This document shows positions 26,569 through 38,767 of a stretch of 64,000 nucleotides of DNA, piece by piece. Position numbers and translations under genes: made by a program. Position 1 is the stretch's first letter. Each line of letters begins with the position of its first letter. The stretch is taken from contig NC_051100.1 of the NCBI RefSeq assembly GCF_901709675.1, positions 8,528,786 to 8,592,785 on the forward strand. The letters are read 5' to 3'. The notes beneath the pieces are model-generated. The model saw only the letters and a list, made by a program, of their open reading frames with translations. It had not been told where the DNA came from and ran no database searches. Source of the stretch: Syngnathus acus. Taxonomy: Eukaryota; Chordata; Actinopteri; Syngnathiformes; Syngnathidae.

Positions 26569-26642
26569 ATAAAGCAAAAGTGAACCCTCCGCATACTGGA
26601 TATTGATAAAGCAAAAGTGAACCCTCCGCATACTGGATATTG
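26569..26642. repeat. 37-bp tandem duplication
   Basis: A 37-base segment beginning ATAAAGCAAAAGTGAACCCT is present twice in direct tandem with no visible mismatch. It lies between ston1 and gtf2a1l. Confidence 0.9.
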
Positions 26643-27067
26643 TTTTCCCAAGCCATGCTGCAAGTGATACATCTAGTGCACACACTCTACGCATGATAAG
26701 AATATCTTAAGGTCAAAGTGGTAACTGAAATGTTAATCTTCAGATGGCTGGTTTGGTGTTTGTGACAGACAGCGCCTTCGGTGACCTACTGGCGAAGCCT
26801 TGAATGGCTCCCCAGAGATAAGATAATCCTTCTGTGGTGCACTCACAAAGTTCCAGTTGACACAAAATAAAAGGTGACATTTCTACAGTCCATTTCTAAG
26901 GTAGTATTTATTGAGTAAAAGCAAACAAGGAAATACAAGAGGCAAGGCTCTTCAGTTCAAATCACACCCCCTATTTTGAGGTTCATTACAATCACCTGAG
27001 AGTGACTGTGGAGAACATTAATTCTGATGAAAGTGGCCTGTGGCTCCATTCTTATTTCCCTTCGATC

Positions 27068-30000
27068 ATGCTGACCAACTCAGGCCCAGCGGTGGTAAGA
27101 GCTGCTTTCGCCAGCAAAGTTTTGAGTATGGACAGGATCATTTGTAAAAAAAAAATATATATATATTGTAGGCTATCTCAATGGAGCTTTCTAGCCATTA
27201 ATTGGTGTGGTTTGTTTTTGGGCGTGCAGTTAGTCTTATTTGGCCTCCAGTGAAAATGTGACACAGAGTATTATAGTATGTAATGTATGACCTCTAAGGA
27301 CATATTTCATCCAAATTGCAATGGAGGACTTTTTTTTAAGCCCTGTGTTGAGCCCAAATGAACTTTGTAGGCTGAAAGAGTTCATTTGTAGCATAATATA
27401 ACATAGCTAATGTGGACTCCTCATATAGTGTACTGTAGTTCATATAAGCAGCCTTCTGTAATCATGAGTCTGTTAACTTTGATACTCAGATGTATTAATT
27501 AGTTTTAGACTGGTTTATTGCACTTTCCCATGGTTCTCTCTAGTGACAAGGCCTATATTGATTTATTAGACTTTTCTGGGAAATGATTGCAGGTAAAGCT
27601 CTATCTGTCAATAATTGATGATGTGATCGAGAGCATGAGGGAGCTGTTCTTGGATGAGGGCCTTGAAGACTGCATCCTGGATGATTTACGACATGTAAGT
27701 CTTCAGTGTATTGTTTTATTCCAGCCGGCTTTGGCAAACGAATGAGAGAAAAAATATCTGCCTCTTCTGCCGTGCAGCTTTGGGAGACAAAGATGATGGA
27801 GTCAAAGGCCATGGACGACTTCAGGAAGAACAACATAAACTCTCCAAACTTTGTGCTGCAGCTTCCACCCAACTACAGCCGTAACGATGCAGAAGCCCCA
27901 GGTAGCACCAAGGCATCAAGACTTTGCTTATTGGTTGTCATTCACATCGGCTATACCTGTCATATTTACTATGTGATGTGAATTGAGTTCTATTTTGCTA
28001 TTCTCTTATGACAGCTTCAGTAATGATCCCCCCAAGTCAGAATATTCACAATTTTCATGTCCAGGCAAGTATGTTTTGTGACTCATTTAAATATTGTCAA
28101 TCATTTTTGAGAGTGTTGTTTACCAAACTCATCAAACTCGTGTATCTATTGACCACAAAAGATTCTGGGCTACCTGCCAATGGATGTATTTCGGTATAAT
28201 GAGCTCCTTGTGGGTATAGTTACAATGAACTGGACCAAATATTTAATTGCAGAACAACTGTGAGGCTCTTACCACCTTCTCGCTTCCTACGGGTCTATCT
28301 TACCCAGTGCAGATACCTGCTGGAGTCACTCTACAAACAGCTTCTGGTATGAGATGACTGTCATCATATCAGCTGTTAATTTATTTTTACTTTGTTAAAT
28401 GTTATCAGTTCTGCTAAACTGATTGGTTTGAATCACTCTCTCCCTTTATTACTCAAAGGTCAACTTTACAAGGTCAACGTTCCTGTTGTAGTCACTCAGG
28501 CCCCAGCAGGTCAGCAAACTTCCCAACAGCCGCAGAAGGTCACTGAGCAAAAAGAGGCTCCTGATGCGCCACAGACTTCAGTACAACCCGGCAAAACACT
28601 TCCACATGGACCGATGCCACTGCCTGTGCCAACCTCGGGCATCCCGCCGCCGCCACCACCGCGAGATTCTCTTTTACCGCCCAGTCAAGAGAGCAGCGTC
28701 CTCCAGCAAGACGCGATGCCAGAGTACCCACAAATTGAGGTATCAAATCATCATCGCCATCATGTCTCCACCCCGATTGGTCCAGAGAGCCATTTGCTTC
28801 CAGAGCCTGGGAATAAAAGCTCAACAATTTGTTTGACTTCCAGATCGGCAGCGAGGAGGTTTTCACAGACACAACTCAGTTTAAGAGCAGCGACATTGAC
28901 GACATCCTCAAAGTGGTCATTGAAGAGGAGCGAGAAAAAGCGGCAAGGGCGAGAAACTTGGCTCTCACCAATTCTTATGACCAGCCTGAATCCATTTTGG
29001 GGGTAATTTCAATCTAACAGATCAGGGTCTAGGATACGATTTTAAATCTTTAATACACTTTATTCATCATCAAGATGGCACAATATTTGCCAACACATTA
29101 ATGTTTGCAATTTGATGTGTTCTGTGTTGTTAGAGGATTTTTGGGCCAATTAAGTGAAATTGGATAATAATTGGTGCGAATCCGTGGTAGGCCTATATCA
29201 CAAATGTAATACTTAATTTAGGTTTTGCAACCAGAGAGGAAACTAATTCTAATTACAATCTACAGATGAAAAATTAAACTGATTGAAAATAACTGTAGGA
29301 TTTTTTTTTTTTTTCCCCTTGGCAATAATTTTTATCCTCAGCACTGACATTGGCACCTTTTGTGTTGTTGTAAATCTTCTATCTCTATTCCATCAAAATT
29401 TTGTTTTCTTTTTGTTCATCATCACCGTCATCCACAAGCTGGACCTGGAGTACAACTACAATGAACTGTCAGACATCGTCCAACTGGACGGTACGGCAGA
29501 CAATTCAGACCCAGACGAGGAAGACGTGCCGCTGGAGGAGAATGAATTCCTGGGTATGATCAATGCAGAGGCCCTCAAGGCTCTGCAAGCAGGCGTGAGC
29601 AGTGATGGCAACAGCACCTCCTCCAGTAGTGACAGTGAAGCAGCTGAGGAACAAATAGAAGATGAGGTATGGGTTCCATTTTATATGCATTGTTCCGCTG
29701 TAGCATGCAAGAGATGCACTGTAGCTTGAAAAGCAGCCTCTTAACTAATGTCGGTAATGAAACAAATAAAATGATTTTCTCCTTTATTCCAAATGATGAA
29801 AAACATTGGAGTAGTTGAAATGATTGAATTCAAAGCCTCACTCTCTTCTGTTCAACAGGATCCATTGAATTCAGGTGACGATGTGTTTGAACAAGACATC
29901 CCAGATCTCTTTGACTCGGAGAACGTTATTGTTTGCCAATATGACAAAGTTAGTACGTGGCCTCTCGGCAAATGAAAATTCGGAGCTTTCATTCTTTATG

Positions 30001-30141
30001 TCGCAACGTCTTTGTGTTCTTTCTGCTTTGCAGATTCACCGCAGTAAGAACCGCTGGAAGTTTCATTTGAAAGATGGGGTCATGTGTTATGGTGGCAGGG
30101 ATTATGTGTTCTCTAAAGCTGTTGGGGAAGCAGAATGGTAA
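27068..30141 (+). CDS. gtf2a1l: TFIIA alpha/beta-like factor (ALF)
   Basis: Germ-cell paralogue of the large TFIIA subunit, which stabilises TBP on promoters in the nucleus. Exons: 27068-27094, 27593-27694, 27778-27901, 28015-28064, 28253-28346, 28459-28739, 28844-29002, 29439-29666, 29859-29948, 30034-30141; total 420 aa (human 478). The N-terminal helical (alpha) part is VKLYLSIIDDVIESMRELFL...LWETKMMESKAMDDF. The middle carries VQIPAGVTLQTASGQLYKVNV, typical of ALF. QLDG (294-297) fits a Taspase-1 site. An acidic stretch (EENEFLG, DPLNSGDDVFEQDIPDLFD) leads to the C-terminal beta-barrel KIHRSKNRWKFHLKDGVMCYGGRDYVFSKAVGEAEW. ALF-specific residues and position between ston1 and lhcgr favour gtf2a1l over gtf2a1. 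The tiny first exon (MLTNSGPAV) is the least certain part. The fourth exon ends in a GC donor (CAG|GCAAGT). Confidence 0.94.
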
Positions 30142-30506
30142 TGCGCTGCTACTTGCCCATCCATTTTTTTTTTTTTCAAATTGCTTTTCCTCATTCGGGT
30201 TGGGGCAAGTCAGGGCAACTCATCCCAGCTGACAAGATATGGCGCTGAACTAGTCTCCAGTCAATCACTGGGACTGCTACTGATGACGCAGGAAAAAAAC
30301 ATTAATACATAGGACATGATGCGAATATAGATAGTTATAATTTATAGTCATCAGTGATAAAAGAAAAATTGACACGACTTTAATTTGGTTGTAAATGAAA
30401 TTTGATTTCACAATGTTTATGTTCTGTATTTTGTCTAAAGAGTTGTATTCAAACAAAACATGTAATGTTTTTTTTTTCTCAATGCATTTACCATGCTGTG
30501 TCAATG

Positions 30507-30512
30507 AATAAA
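30507..30512 (+). terminator. gtf2a1l: gtf2a1l poly(A) signal candidate
   Basis: Canonical AATAAA 366 bases after the stop codon, followed by TTTTAGTTTTATATGTC. Confidence 0.5.
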
Positions 30513-31119
30513 TCTTGAAAAAGTGGCTTTTAGTTTTATATGTCATAATAGCTATCTATTATAAATGATCCGGGACTGAATTTTAACACCCGCTTAATTA
30601 CAGAGCTTCGAGGTGTTACCCTGTGGCATTTTGACATTCTCATTAGTTTCAGCCATTCCATTCACACTAGTATCCAGGTGCTGCTATCACCTTACAATCT
30701 TAATGCAAGAGAAAATTGCTTGAATTGTCTTTTTCTTTAATGAATTGAAACAAAAAACATGACTGTGGTCCAGACTGTGCAAACACAATCTGCTGTCTGT
30801 GCCAGGCTAAGGTTGGAAAAAAAGCATATACAAATGTATTCAATGTCCAAAACTAAAATGATATTTGCTTCAACTAACTTTTTGTTTTTAGTTGAATGTA
30901 TTATTTTTTAACTTATTTGCCTCCAGAACCAGAAAACGTATAAAGTTTTGGACATAAAAGTGCAAAGGTAAAGGTGCAAACCTCAAAACATTTTCCAAAA
31001 CAATCTCATTAAGAGTAATTTGTGGTTCAACGCCATTGAGAAATTTCTGAATGCTCTCACAGGATGATACCTTATTGTTGTTTGACATGTACTGTACATG
31101 CTGGAACATCTGTCCATCC

Positions 31120-31217
31120 AACCATCCATTTACTTTTCAGTTTGTCCTCTTGAGAGTCATGGGTGATCTGGAGTCTATCTGCGCTTACTTGGAGTGAAAG
31201 GCAGGGTACACGCTAAA
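31120..31217 (+). repeat. fish L2/SINE-type repeat tail
   Basis: The pattern CCATCCATTTACTTTTCAG..TGTCCTCTTGAGAGTCATGGG..CTGGAGTCTATC..GGCAGGGTACACGC follows the common fish repeat tail (CCATCCATTTTCT...GTCCTC...GGGTACAC). It is diverged, and family assignment is from memory. Confidence 0.5.
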
Positions 31218-31345
31218 CTCTCTCCATCCTAAACCAAGTTTTTGAACAAATGTACAGGTTAGGCAGATGATGGCTTCTTCCTTCTACTTTTCGATAGCTC
31301 ATGGGCTTCCCTCGGTCACAAACAACCTCTCATTCCCGTGAGAAG

Positions 31346-34300
31346 CTAAAGCGTGGTTTCCTGCTGGACATTATTTGGAGGCAGGTAAATTGGGAACTGT
31401 GGGCCTTTACCTTTGAATGCTATAAGAGTACCCCCCCAACGTTGGAGCAGAAGCCGCACCTCTTTCCTAAAGCCCCGAGTGAAGATGGTGTACAGAAAAG
31501 GGTTGCAGAGAGAATTGATAGGATAGAAAATGATAAGAAGAATCTTGGAGTCAGACATGGTGATAAGGGGCATGTGCAGGGTTGCAGAGATTGCAAAGAA
31601 GGAGATTGGTGCCATGCAAAGGAAGTCGGTGAAAATGAGCACTGCCATGCGCTTGGCGAGCTTTGCGTCATTGTAGCGATTGGCGGGCGCCGGCTTGCGG
31701 ACACTCTGGTAGATGCACACGTAGCAGAAACACACCCCCAGAAATGCGACAACATTAAGCGAGAGCACGATCATCACGTATGCCTGAGCAGCCCGTGTAT
31801 CGATATCCATTGGGAGACAGACGCTCACCTTGCCATAGCTGCTGACTCCCACTAGGGGCAGCAGAGCAACTAGCAGGGAGAAGGCCCAACCTGCGACCAT
31901 GATGGCCACCACATGGTGCATGCTAAGCCTTTTGTTCAGATCAATGGCATTGATGATAGTGTACCAGCGTTCAAAACTGATCACAGTGAGCGTATAAACT
32001 GATAGCTCGCTTGAAAACATCGTCAGGAAGCCTGACATGTCGCATCCTGGGCCCGTCTGCCATTCCGTGGCGTGGTTATAGTACTCGTGGCGAGAGTGGC
32101 AGTCCATGCGGGCAATGAGCATCAGGTAAAAACCCATGCACAGGTCTGCCAGGGCTAGGTTACATATGAGAAACCGGGAGATGGTTAACTTGCGACTGGT
32201 AAAAAGCAAGATGGCCAGCACAGTGAGGTTAGCAACAATGGTTAAAAAAGCAATTATCCAGGTGACGTTGCCCAGGATGGGACCCAGGAGGTCCTCACAA
32301 GGGTTAAAAGGATCTTCCTCTGGTGTGCACTGGATGCCGGGGTTGCTGGGACAAATATGTTCCAAATGTGGATGGTCGTTGTAGAGGTCAGTGCCTCGAC
32401 CTAAATTTCTGGAGGACCAAAGAAATTTGAGTTAATTTCAAAAAATGACTTCCCTGATGAATGATGTCCGTTATTTGATACATTTGTAGTGCTGCATGTC
32501 CCTCCTTATCAAGAAATGTAGTACATGGTCAAATATTCCAAGAGAAATGATTTTGGAACGTGAAAGGGAGTCTGAGAAAATTCACTCCTCATAGTATCCA
32601 GATTCAAACACTCATCCTCAGAACCGTGAGGCATTATTGCTCCCCACACATATCAGAATTGATTAAATATTACCACTGGAATTTGTTTTTGGAAAGAATG
32701 GAGTGACCTGCCAACAGTCTTGACCTTGATAAAATTGCACACCATTGGGGTCAGCTTGGGGGTGCTTTTGTTTGCGCTAGAGTGACCATCACAGTCAGAT
32801 TGGCTGAAAACTCCTGCTGAGGAGGAGAATACCAGCGTGAGGAGGAGGTGCCAACAGAGATGGATGTTTTCCAACACAATCGGTGAAGGAACCGACTGTT
32901 TGGTAAAATATAAAATTATACAATTGTTGTTGACTTACTACTGAAAAGTCGGTAAAAGTAACATTGATTCAGTTAAAGGACTTAATAAGAAAGTACCAAC
33001 TGAAATTTCTTTTTTTTTTCAAAACCATTGTGTAATGCTCCCTGGCCGAAGGTTTTCCGTGTTTGCAGCTATTTTTGTTTTTTCTGCCTTGACCCCAAGA
33101 TCTCAAACAACTTCGTTCCTCTTTTGTCTTTTTTACACTGTATACATGGAGGTTATTTTTTCCAACCATGAAAACAAGTCTACAAGTAGTAGTAGATATG
33201 TTTTTGCAACAGTTGCATGCAGTCAAAAGCACTAACCTACATTCGCAAACCTAATGAAATTGTGCCCATTTTTTTGTCTTCATTTCATTGCTTGGTTTTG
33301 CAGCTTCTCGTGGATATTCTTTTTTATTGTCCAATCAGATTCTAGCTTCTATGTGTTGCCAAGTAGGCTGTCTTGTATTTTAACAACTTACGTGTGAATC
33401 AATTCACAAAACGGCGATGGATTCTTGAGGGCCTCTAGTCTGTAAATATAAAATCAGTATAGTATCAATATAAAAGTGTGATCAACATCAAACTTTTGAT
33501 AGTTTGCATTAATATTTGTCATATTATTTCACATTACATCAGTAAGAGAGTATTGTTTACCTATGCTTGCTGTACCACAAGTGGAAAGCACAGCACTGGC
33601 TTGCGTAAGTCAGTTCGGCCGCCCCCAGCTCGGCCAGGCTGTCTAATGGAGGAAGGCGCTTCAGTGCAAAAGCAGATTTGGCTTTCAGGCGCTTTACCTG
33701 CTCCAACCCTTTCCGAGGGAGGGAGCTCAATGCTGTGGAGGACACATCCCTGAATCACACATACAAAATAGGTTACCCCTTAACTATCACCCTGATTACC
33801 CAAGGAAGGAAGAAATTCCTTTCGGATAGACATTGGAGGATGTCTGCCCTTGAGTAAAAACAATGCTGGTCACGAATAGAGGAAATATGACAGCTATAAC
33901 AAAATCAAACAAACAAACAATGGTCTGTGGGGGGTTAATGATAGTCGTCTTCATCCATCAGTTGTGCGTTTACTGCTAAATTAAAACAATTATTAGTCTA
34001 CTATGACTTGATTTGTAACCCCCTAAAAACTGACTGGCAGAATTTTAACATATTTTATTAGGTGAGTGTATTTTTAAAACTCACAGATAAAGCGGGCCCA
34101 AGGCTCCCTCGAAAGCATCTTCTGGAATGTACCACAGATGTCTGTTGTGCCTTAAATCCCTACAAAGAAAGAAAATGAGCTACATTTAAAGCGAGCAGTT
34201 TGAAGTTTAAATGCAATTTTACAAGTTTTATTTTCAACACAAATCTATTCAGGCAGGATTTGGAAACAGTGAGCTCAGCTGTTTTTTTTTTCCCATCAGT

Positions 34301-37300
34301 AAAGTCATTCTATGCTTAGCACACCAATTGCTTGCCAAAACAAATTTTTGTATGTAACCGAGGAATAAGTTGATGTAAAAAATTGTACTGATCAAAGATA
34401 CGTATCTTGAGTGACCAATATCGGCCCATTGAGCTGAAATCACATACGTGTTGTTTTTTTTAAAATACTTTTGAGGCCAAAATATGCCATCATTTAGGTT
34501 GAACTCCAAATTATACAAGAGTTTGGCTGTTCAACTTTTGAGGCTCATTTTATCTATTTGTGTGTAGAGTGGGCATTTCTACCCATCAACATCTAGCAGT
34601 GTGTGGAAGGGCAAGAAAACAAAGGGACAACCAGTCTTTGTTTCGTCTTGAATACCATTTGTTTGCTCTATTTGATGATTAGAAAGAGAAAGCTATTAAA
34701 ATTATCCACCATTCTGGAAAATGACAAGGAAAATACATCAACATTGTAACATCAACGGAAGACTTACAGCGTTCTGATGAAGGTTCCATTAAATGCATGT
34801 GGGTTGATTTCCTTAAAACCGCTTCCAATCAGGCTTCTGTCAAGGTCAAAATTTACTGTCAACAAATCCAGTGGTCCAGGTCACGGTGAACATTCAGTTA
34901 CTTAAGCACATTTGAGAAGCAAAATAAATGACAAAAAAAAAAAAAAACAGAGAGAAAAAAAAAGCGTTCTTAAACTACTGCTGAACCATATTTAGGTAAT
35001 ATGATCTACTCACATGTCACTGGGCATCTTTGTCATACCATTGAAGGAATTGGCAGGGATATTTTCTATGGCCATGTTTTCTTGCATTTTTCTGCAAAAT
35101 TTGATAGAGAAGGTTTTGCTAACTAGTCGGACAAAATAATGTGAATAAAGCTTGATGTATGTATGTATGCTGATGTTAGTGGGCATTCATTGCTGTACAA
35201 AAAAGGCAAACATGTAAGCGCACCACACAAATAAGATGTTGACAAGCACTTTATTAATTTTGAATGGGATTACTTACAGGCTGAACGGGAAGGCCAAGGA
35301 AGATATAGTGGATAAGTCAGGGAAGTGAATCACCCCAGTGCCAAAGATGCATCTGTAAGAAATGTTATTTACATGATGAGGGCCTACTTTGGAGGTACTC
35401 TTTAATCTCCATGTTGCAACATAAACAAAATATTTTTGCATTAGTACTCTGAATTTAATATTTTGATGTTGTCAACACAGGGTATCCCAAAGGTTGTCAG
35501 CCTGAATTTAAGCTTCATTAACTAGATGCTATAGCTAAATACAGTAGCTGTTTGCATACTGACAAAGAAAATCTAAAATAATAATACTACAATTATCCAA
35601 AAGAAGAAATACTTACAAATAATTCAAATCAGGCAGATCAGTGAAGGCACCCTTTTCAATTGTCCTCAAATGTTTCATGTTTTTAAGAGTGCTGCGGGAA
35701 TACAAATACAGAAAGAAATGGGATTTTTTTTTCTTCCAATTTTACTACAGCACCAATGAAAGGTTTGGACAGTTTCTTGTGTCCAAATATTTGACTGATC
35801 TATGTCAAACGATTGCTTTGAAGAAGGTTATATAACAAAGAAACCTCTAACATTCTTTGTGGAGGACTTTTGCATAGTAGTACAGCTGAAGCGTAATCAG
35901 TCATGTACACTCCCTTCCAAAACAATTGGAACAGTGAGACCAATACCCCCTTTTTTAAGGAAGTTTATCTTAAATGAGACAAACATTTAGCAATTCAGCT
36001 TTTATTTGAAAATAAATTACATCAAAATTGGATACATAACTTAGAATATACAGTATTTGTTATTTGTGATAAATAAAAATAGATTGTTCTTTACCCATAT
36101 AAAAATGTTAAGTTGAACTACAACTTCAACTCACAACTTGACTTCCATTAATATTTTCATATCAAACCCAAATGTTTCTGTCAAAAGGAAATTTATAACA
36201 ATTGTCCTCACTGTTCCAGTACTTTTGAGGGCAAGTGTGATTGTTTGATTCTGTGAAAATTAAAATGGAAAATGCAGGAGTCTTGTTTTAACATGAACGC
36301 TATATACATACATTTCTCTCAAGCCGGGGATGGAGAGAAAGGCGTGCTTCTGTATCCGGGTCGCGGTGCAGTAGTAAATCATACTGTGACACACACACAC
36401 ATTGTACATTAGGTTTAGACATATGCTGAGTGACTAAATAAATAATAACTGAAGGATCTTACGTCCAAGTATAAAAATTTCAATGGTATTTAAGATGTCA
36501 ACAAAGCAAAAAACAACATGTATATGGAAAATAATACAAGAATAAACAAATTAGTACTCTACTGGTGTGCTTTGAGAGAACCTCGTGGCACCAACAAATT
36601 CTTGGATTAATACATTTCATATGAGAGTGTAATCATCTGCGACACAAACACATTTCATTTTGTGTGTCTTGAAATCTAGGCCAGAACTCACCATCATAGG
36701 AAGAAGGACAGCAACGACCATATAAATAGATGGATGGGTTGATAAATTATATTCATTTGAAAGACGTTAGGGTTACAAACTTCCATCAATTGGTATGCAA
36801 GCAGTAGTTTTCAAGAAGGTTTGTAACACCTGATCTCGGCCAAATGAAAATGTTTAAGTATGACGTCTAAACAAAGACACTGAATGGTAAACACACTTCT
36901 AGATTTGTCCCTGAATGTTTTGTTTATTGATAGACGCATACCTGACCTCTTTCCTTTTGTTACCACTATTATGTTCATACACGTAAACAGTCACTGGCAC
37001 CAAATATAACAGTCAAAGCAAAAATGTTTTATCAACACTGTTGAGAGCTGTTGTGGGTATGGTAGTGATTTGAAATAATTTAATAAACTTTAAACAATAT
37101 TACTAACGATGTCAAGGAAGATTATCACAACTTAAGTTCTGTACTCAATACACACAGCCAGCGTTATTTATTTTTGACCAGAACAAAACAAATCATTTAA
37201 TGTGTACTAGAAGCCAAATAGTGCAAATGGATTACTACTAAACAAACAAAAAAAACCAAAAAAAACAATGAAATCCTGTACAGAAGCAACAATAAAATTA

Positions 37301-37839
37301 TGTTATATTTATTAGGACGACAATAAAATTTTCAACTTAAATTCAGCTTTAATTCCTGCTAGAAATTGATATCAAAAAATATTTGTGCTACTCTGCTGAA
37401 CTCAACCCAAGAAGATATTCTTTAATATACAGTATATTATATGCAATAACTTACATTAATTTTATGTTGATCAGTTCTTTGAAGGCATGAGTTGGAAGTT
37501 CTTTGAGATCCAGGTGTTTGAGAACTCTGTTAAATATGTGAGAATGGAAATGGTTTAATTTACAGTTTTCCCTCTGCTTTGTCCAGCAGAAATGTTACAG
37601 CAGAACGTCCCAAAAGTGACAACATAAAATATTGAGAATAACCACAAAGAAGGAGAACTTATATACTTAAATACTTACATGGATGTGGTGTCACTTTCAG
37701 AAGCCACTTGAGTGTCATTGCTGCATTGGAGGCTGGAGGCTGTGCAGTGGCAAATTTTTGGACACTTGAACATCTCATAGGAGGTCACAATGAGGATGCC
37801 GGAAAATGCAACCACAACCCAGAGCACCTGGGAGGTCAT
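31346..37839 (-). CDS. lhcgr: luteinizing hormone/choriogonadotropin receptor
   Basis: Glycoprotein-hormone receptor, a class A GPCR signalling mainly through Gs in gonad. Exons in transcript order: 37839-37679, 37526-37455, 36383-36312, 35691-35617, 35352-35278, 35091-35014, 34836-34768, 34159-34085, 33749-33561, 33439-33392, 32408-31346; 658 aa. Exon 1 has a signal peptide and Cys cluster (CPKICHC). Exons 2-8 are leucine-rich repeats of 69-78 bases each. Exon 9 carries CCAF, and exons 10-11 the hinge with CTPEEDPFNPCEDLLG. Seven membrane segments follow, with FERW after TM3, DFLCMAPISFFAIS in TM6 and NPFLY in TM7. Eleven exons (FSHR usually has ten), PLVGVSSY and position beside gtf2a1l point to lhcgr. 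The tail after TM7 is short and lacks cysteine. The start is chosen at MTSQVLWVVV; an in-frame ATG 15 codons upstream is possible. Confidence 0.93.
35906..36240. mobile_element. Tc1/mariner-like MITE in lhcgr intron 3
   Basis: 335 bp bounded by imperfect inverted ends of about 33 bases: TACACTCCCTTCCAAAACAA..GGAACAGTGAG at left, and CTCACTGTTCCAGTACTTTT..GGGCAAGTGTGA at right. The interior is AT-rich with no open reading frame. The ends resemble the 'ACACT..TTCCAAAA..TTGGAACAGTG' termini common in fish non-autonomous Tc1/mariner elements. Clean TA target duplication is not visible at the right end. Confidence 0.6.
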
Positions 37840-38690
37840 TTGTGAAATGAAAAATGAAAAAAACGTTCTTACAAAAAATCCCAACTACTAATTAAAATAA
37901 ATGTAATATTCCAATCCTAAACTGCAATAAAAAAAAGATGAATATCTTTCCTTCTTTTAAGTATCAGCAGTGGTGTTGCCTTGATGTACTCATGTGTATG
38001 TGACTTGCCCGCTCGCCTGGAGGAGTTGCCTGAAAAGTGGAGTACTTGTGACGTTTAGTGGGTGGAGATCAGGATAGCTCACTATCGTTGCTGCATTACA
38101 TTAGAATAACATTCTGGAAAATGGTTAAAAGCTTGTTATATTGCATTATGTACTGTATGTCTGCACAAGATAACACAATATGTCCTTTTTAAAAAATACA
38201 ATCACCGTTTCTACTACTATTACTGCTACACACAGCAATCAAATTGTTGACTTATAAAAGTATTTCTGAAAAGACTTTCTATAAAAAAAAAAGGTTAAAA
38301 TGAAATACACACATAATTATTTACCATTGCGCATTAGCAGGATTTTAATTTGCATTGAAAAGGTCAAGTTCAAGATGACTTTTTGCATGACCTAGATGAC
38401 AGGGGTGAAGGATGACACCCACGCAGGGTGCTTTAGTTGTTTCTTCCACTTGAAAACCTCTCAAGAGGATGATGGCAAGTTGACCTGGGGAAAATTGATC
38501 GAGACGTAACACAAAATCAACAAAGCCTCTGTGGCGTAAAACTACTTTGACAATTGCGCATGCTGAAAAAAAATTGAGAGAATTGAGGACCAATTACAAT
38601 CATTTACTTGACACATACATTATTGTGGGAATAATAAAGTTATGATATCAAGAGAAAAAAAAATCACCATTAAATAGATATTAAATATTG

Positions 38691-38730
<40 letters not shown>

Positions 38731-38767
38731 CGATCGATCGATCGATCGATCGATCGATAGATCGATC

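Larger units (their letters stand above)
30142..31345. other. convergent gtf2a1l / lhcgr 3' region
   Basis: This 1.2-kb gap holds the 3' UTRs of both genes. AATAAA at 30507-30512 is a candidate poly(A) signal for gtf2a1l. No canonical signal was found for lhcgr; the minus strand has an ATTAAA variant at about 30735. A fragment near 30190-30290 and another at 31120-31217 resemble fish interspersed repeat tails. Confidence 0.5.

Noticed and set aside
31301-31855. 184-codon open frame on the plus strand
   Set aside because: It is antisense to the lhcgr membrane domain and has no family resemblance.
32690-32877. Open frame on the minus strand between lhcgr exons 10 and 11 that could be an extra hinge exon (contains an NKS glycosylation site)
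   Set aside because: Exon 10 joins exon 11 directly in phase, and the candidate has weak splice borders with stops in two of its three possible entry frames. Alternative inclusion cannot be excluded.
31346-37839. fshr or tshr as the identity of the receptor gene
   Set aside because: Eleven exons with a separate small hinge exon, LHR-type TM4-ECL2 sequence (LLPLVGVSSY) and position next to gtf2a1l fit lhcgr better; a sequence tree would settle it.
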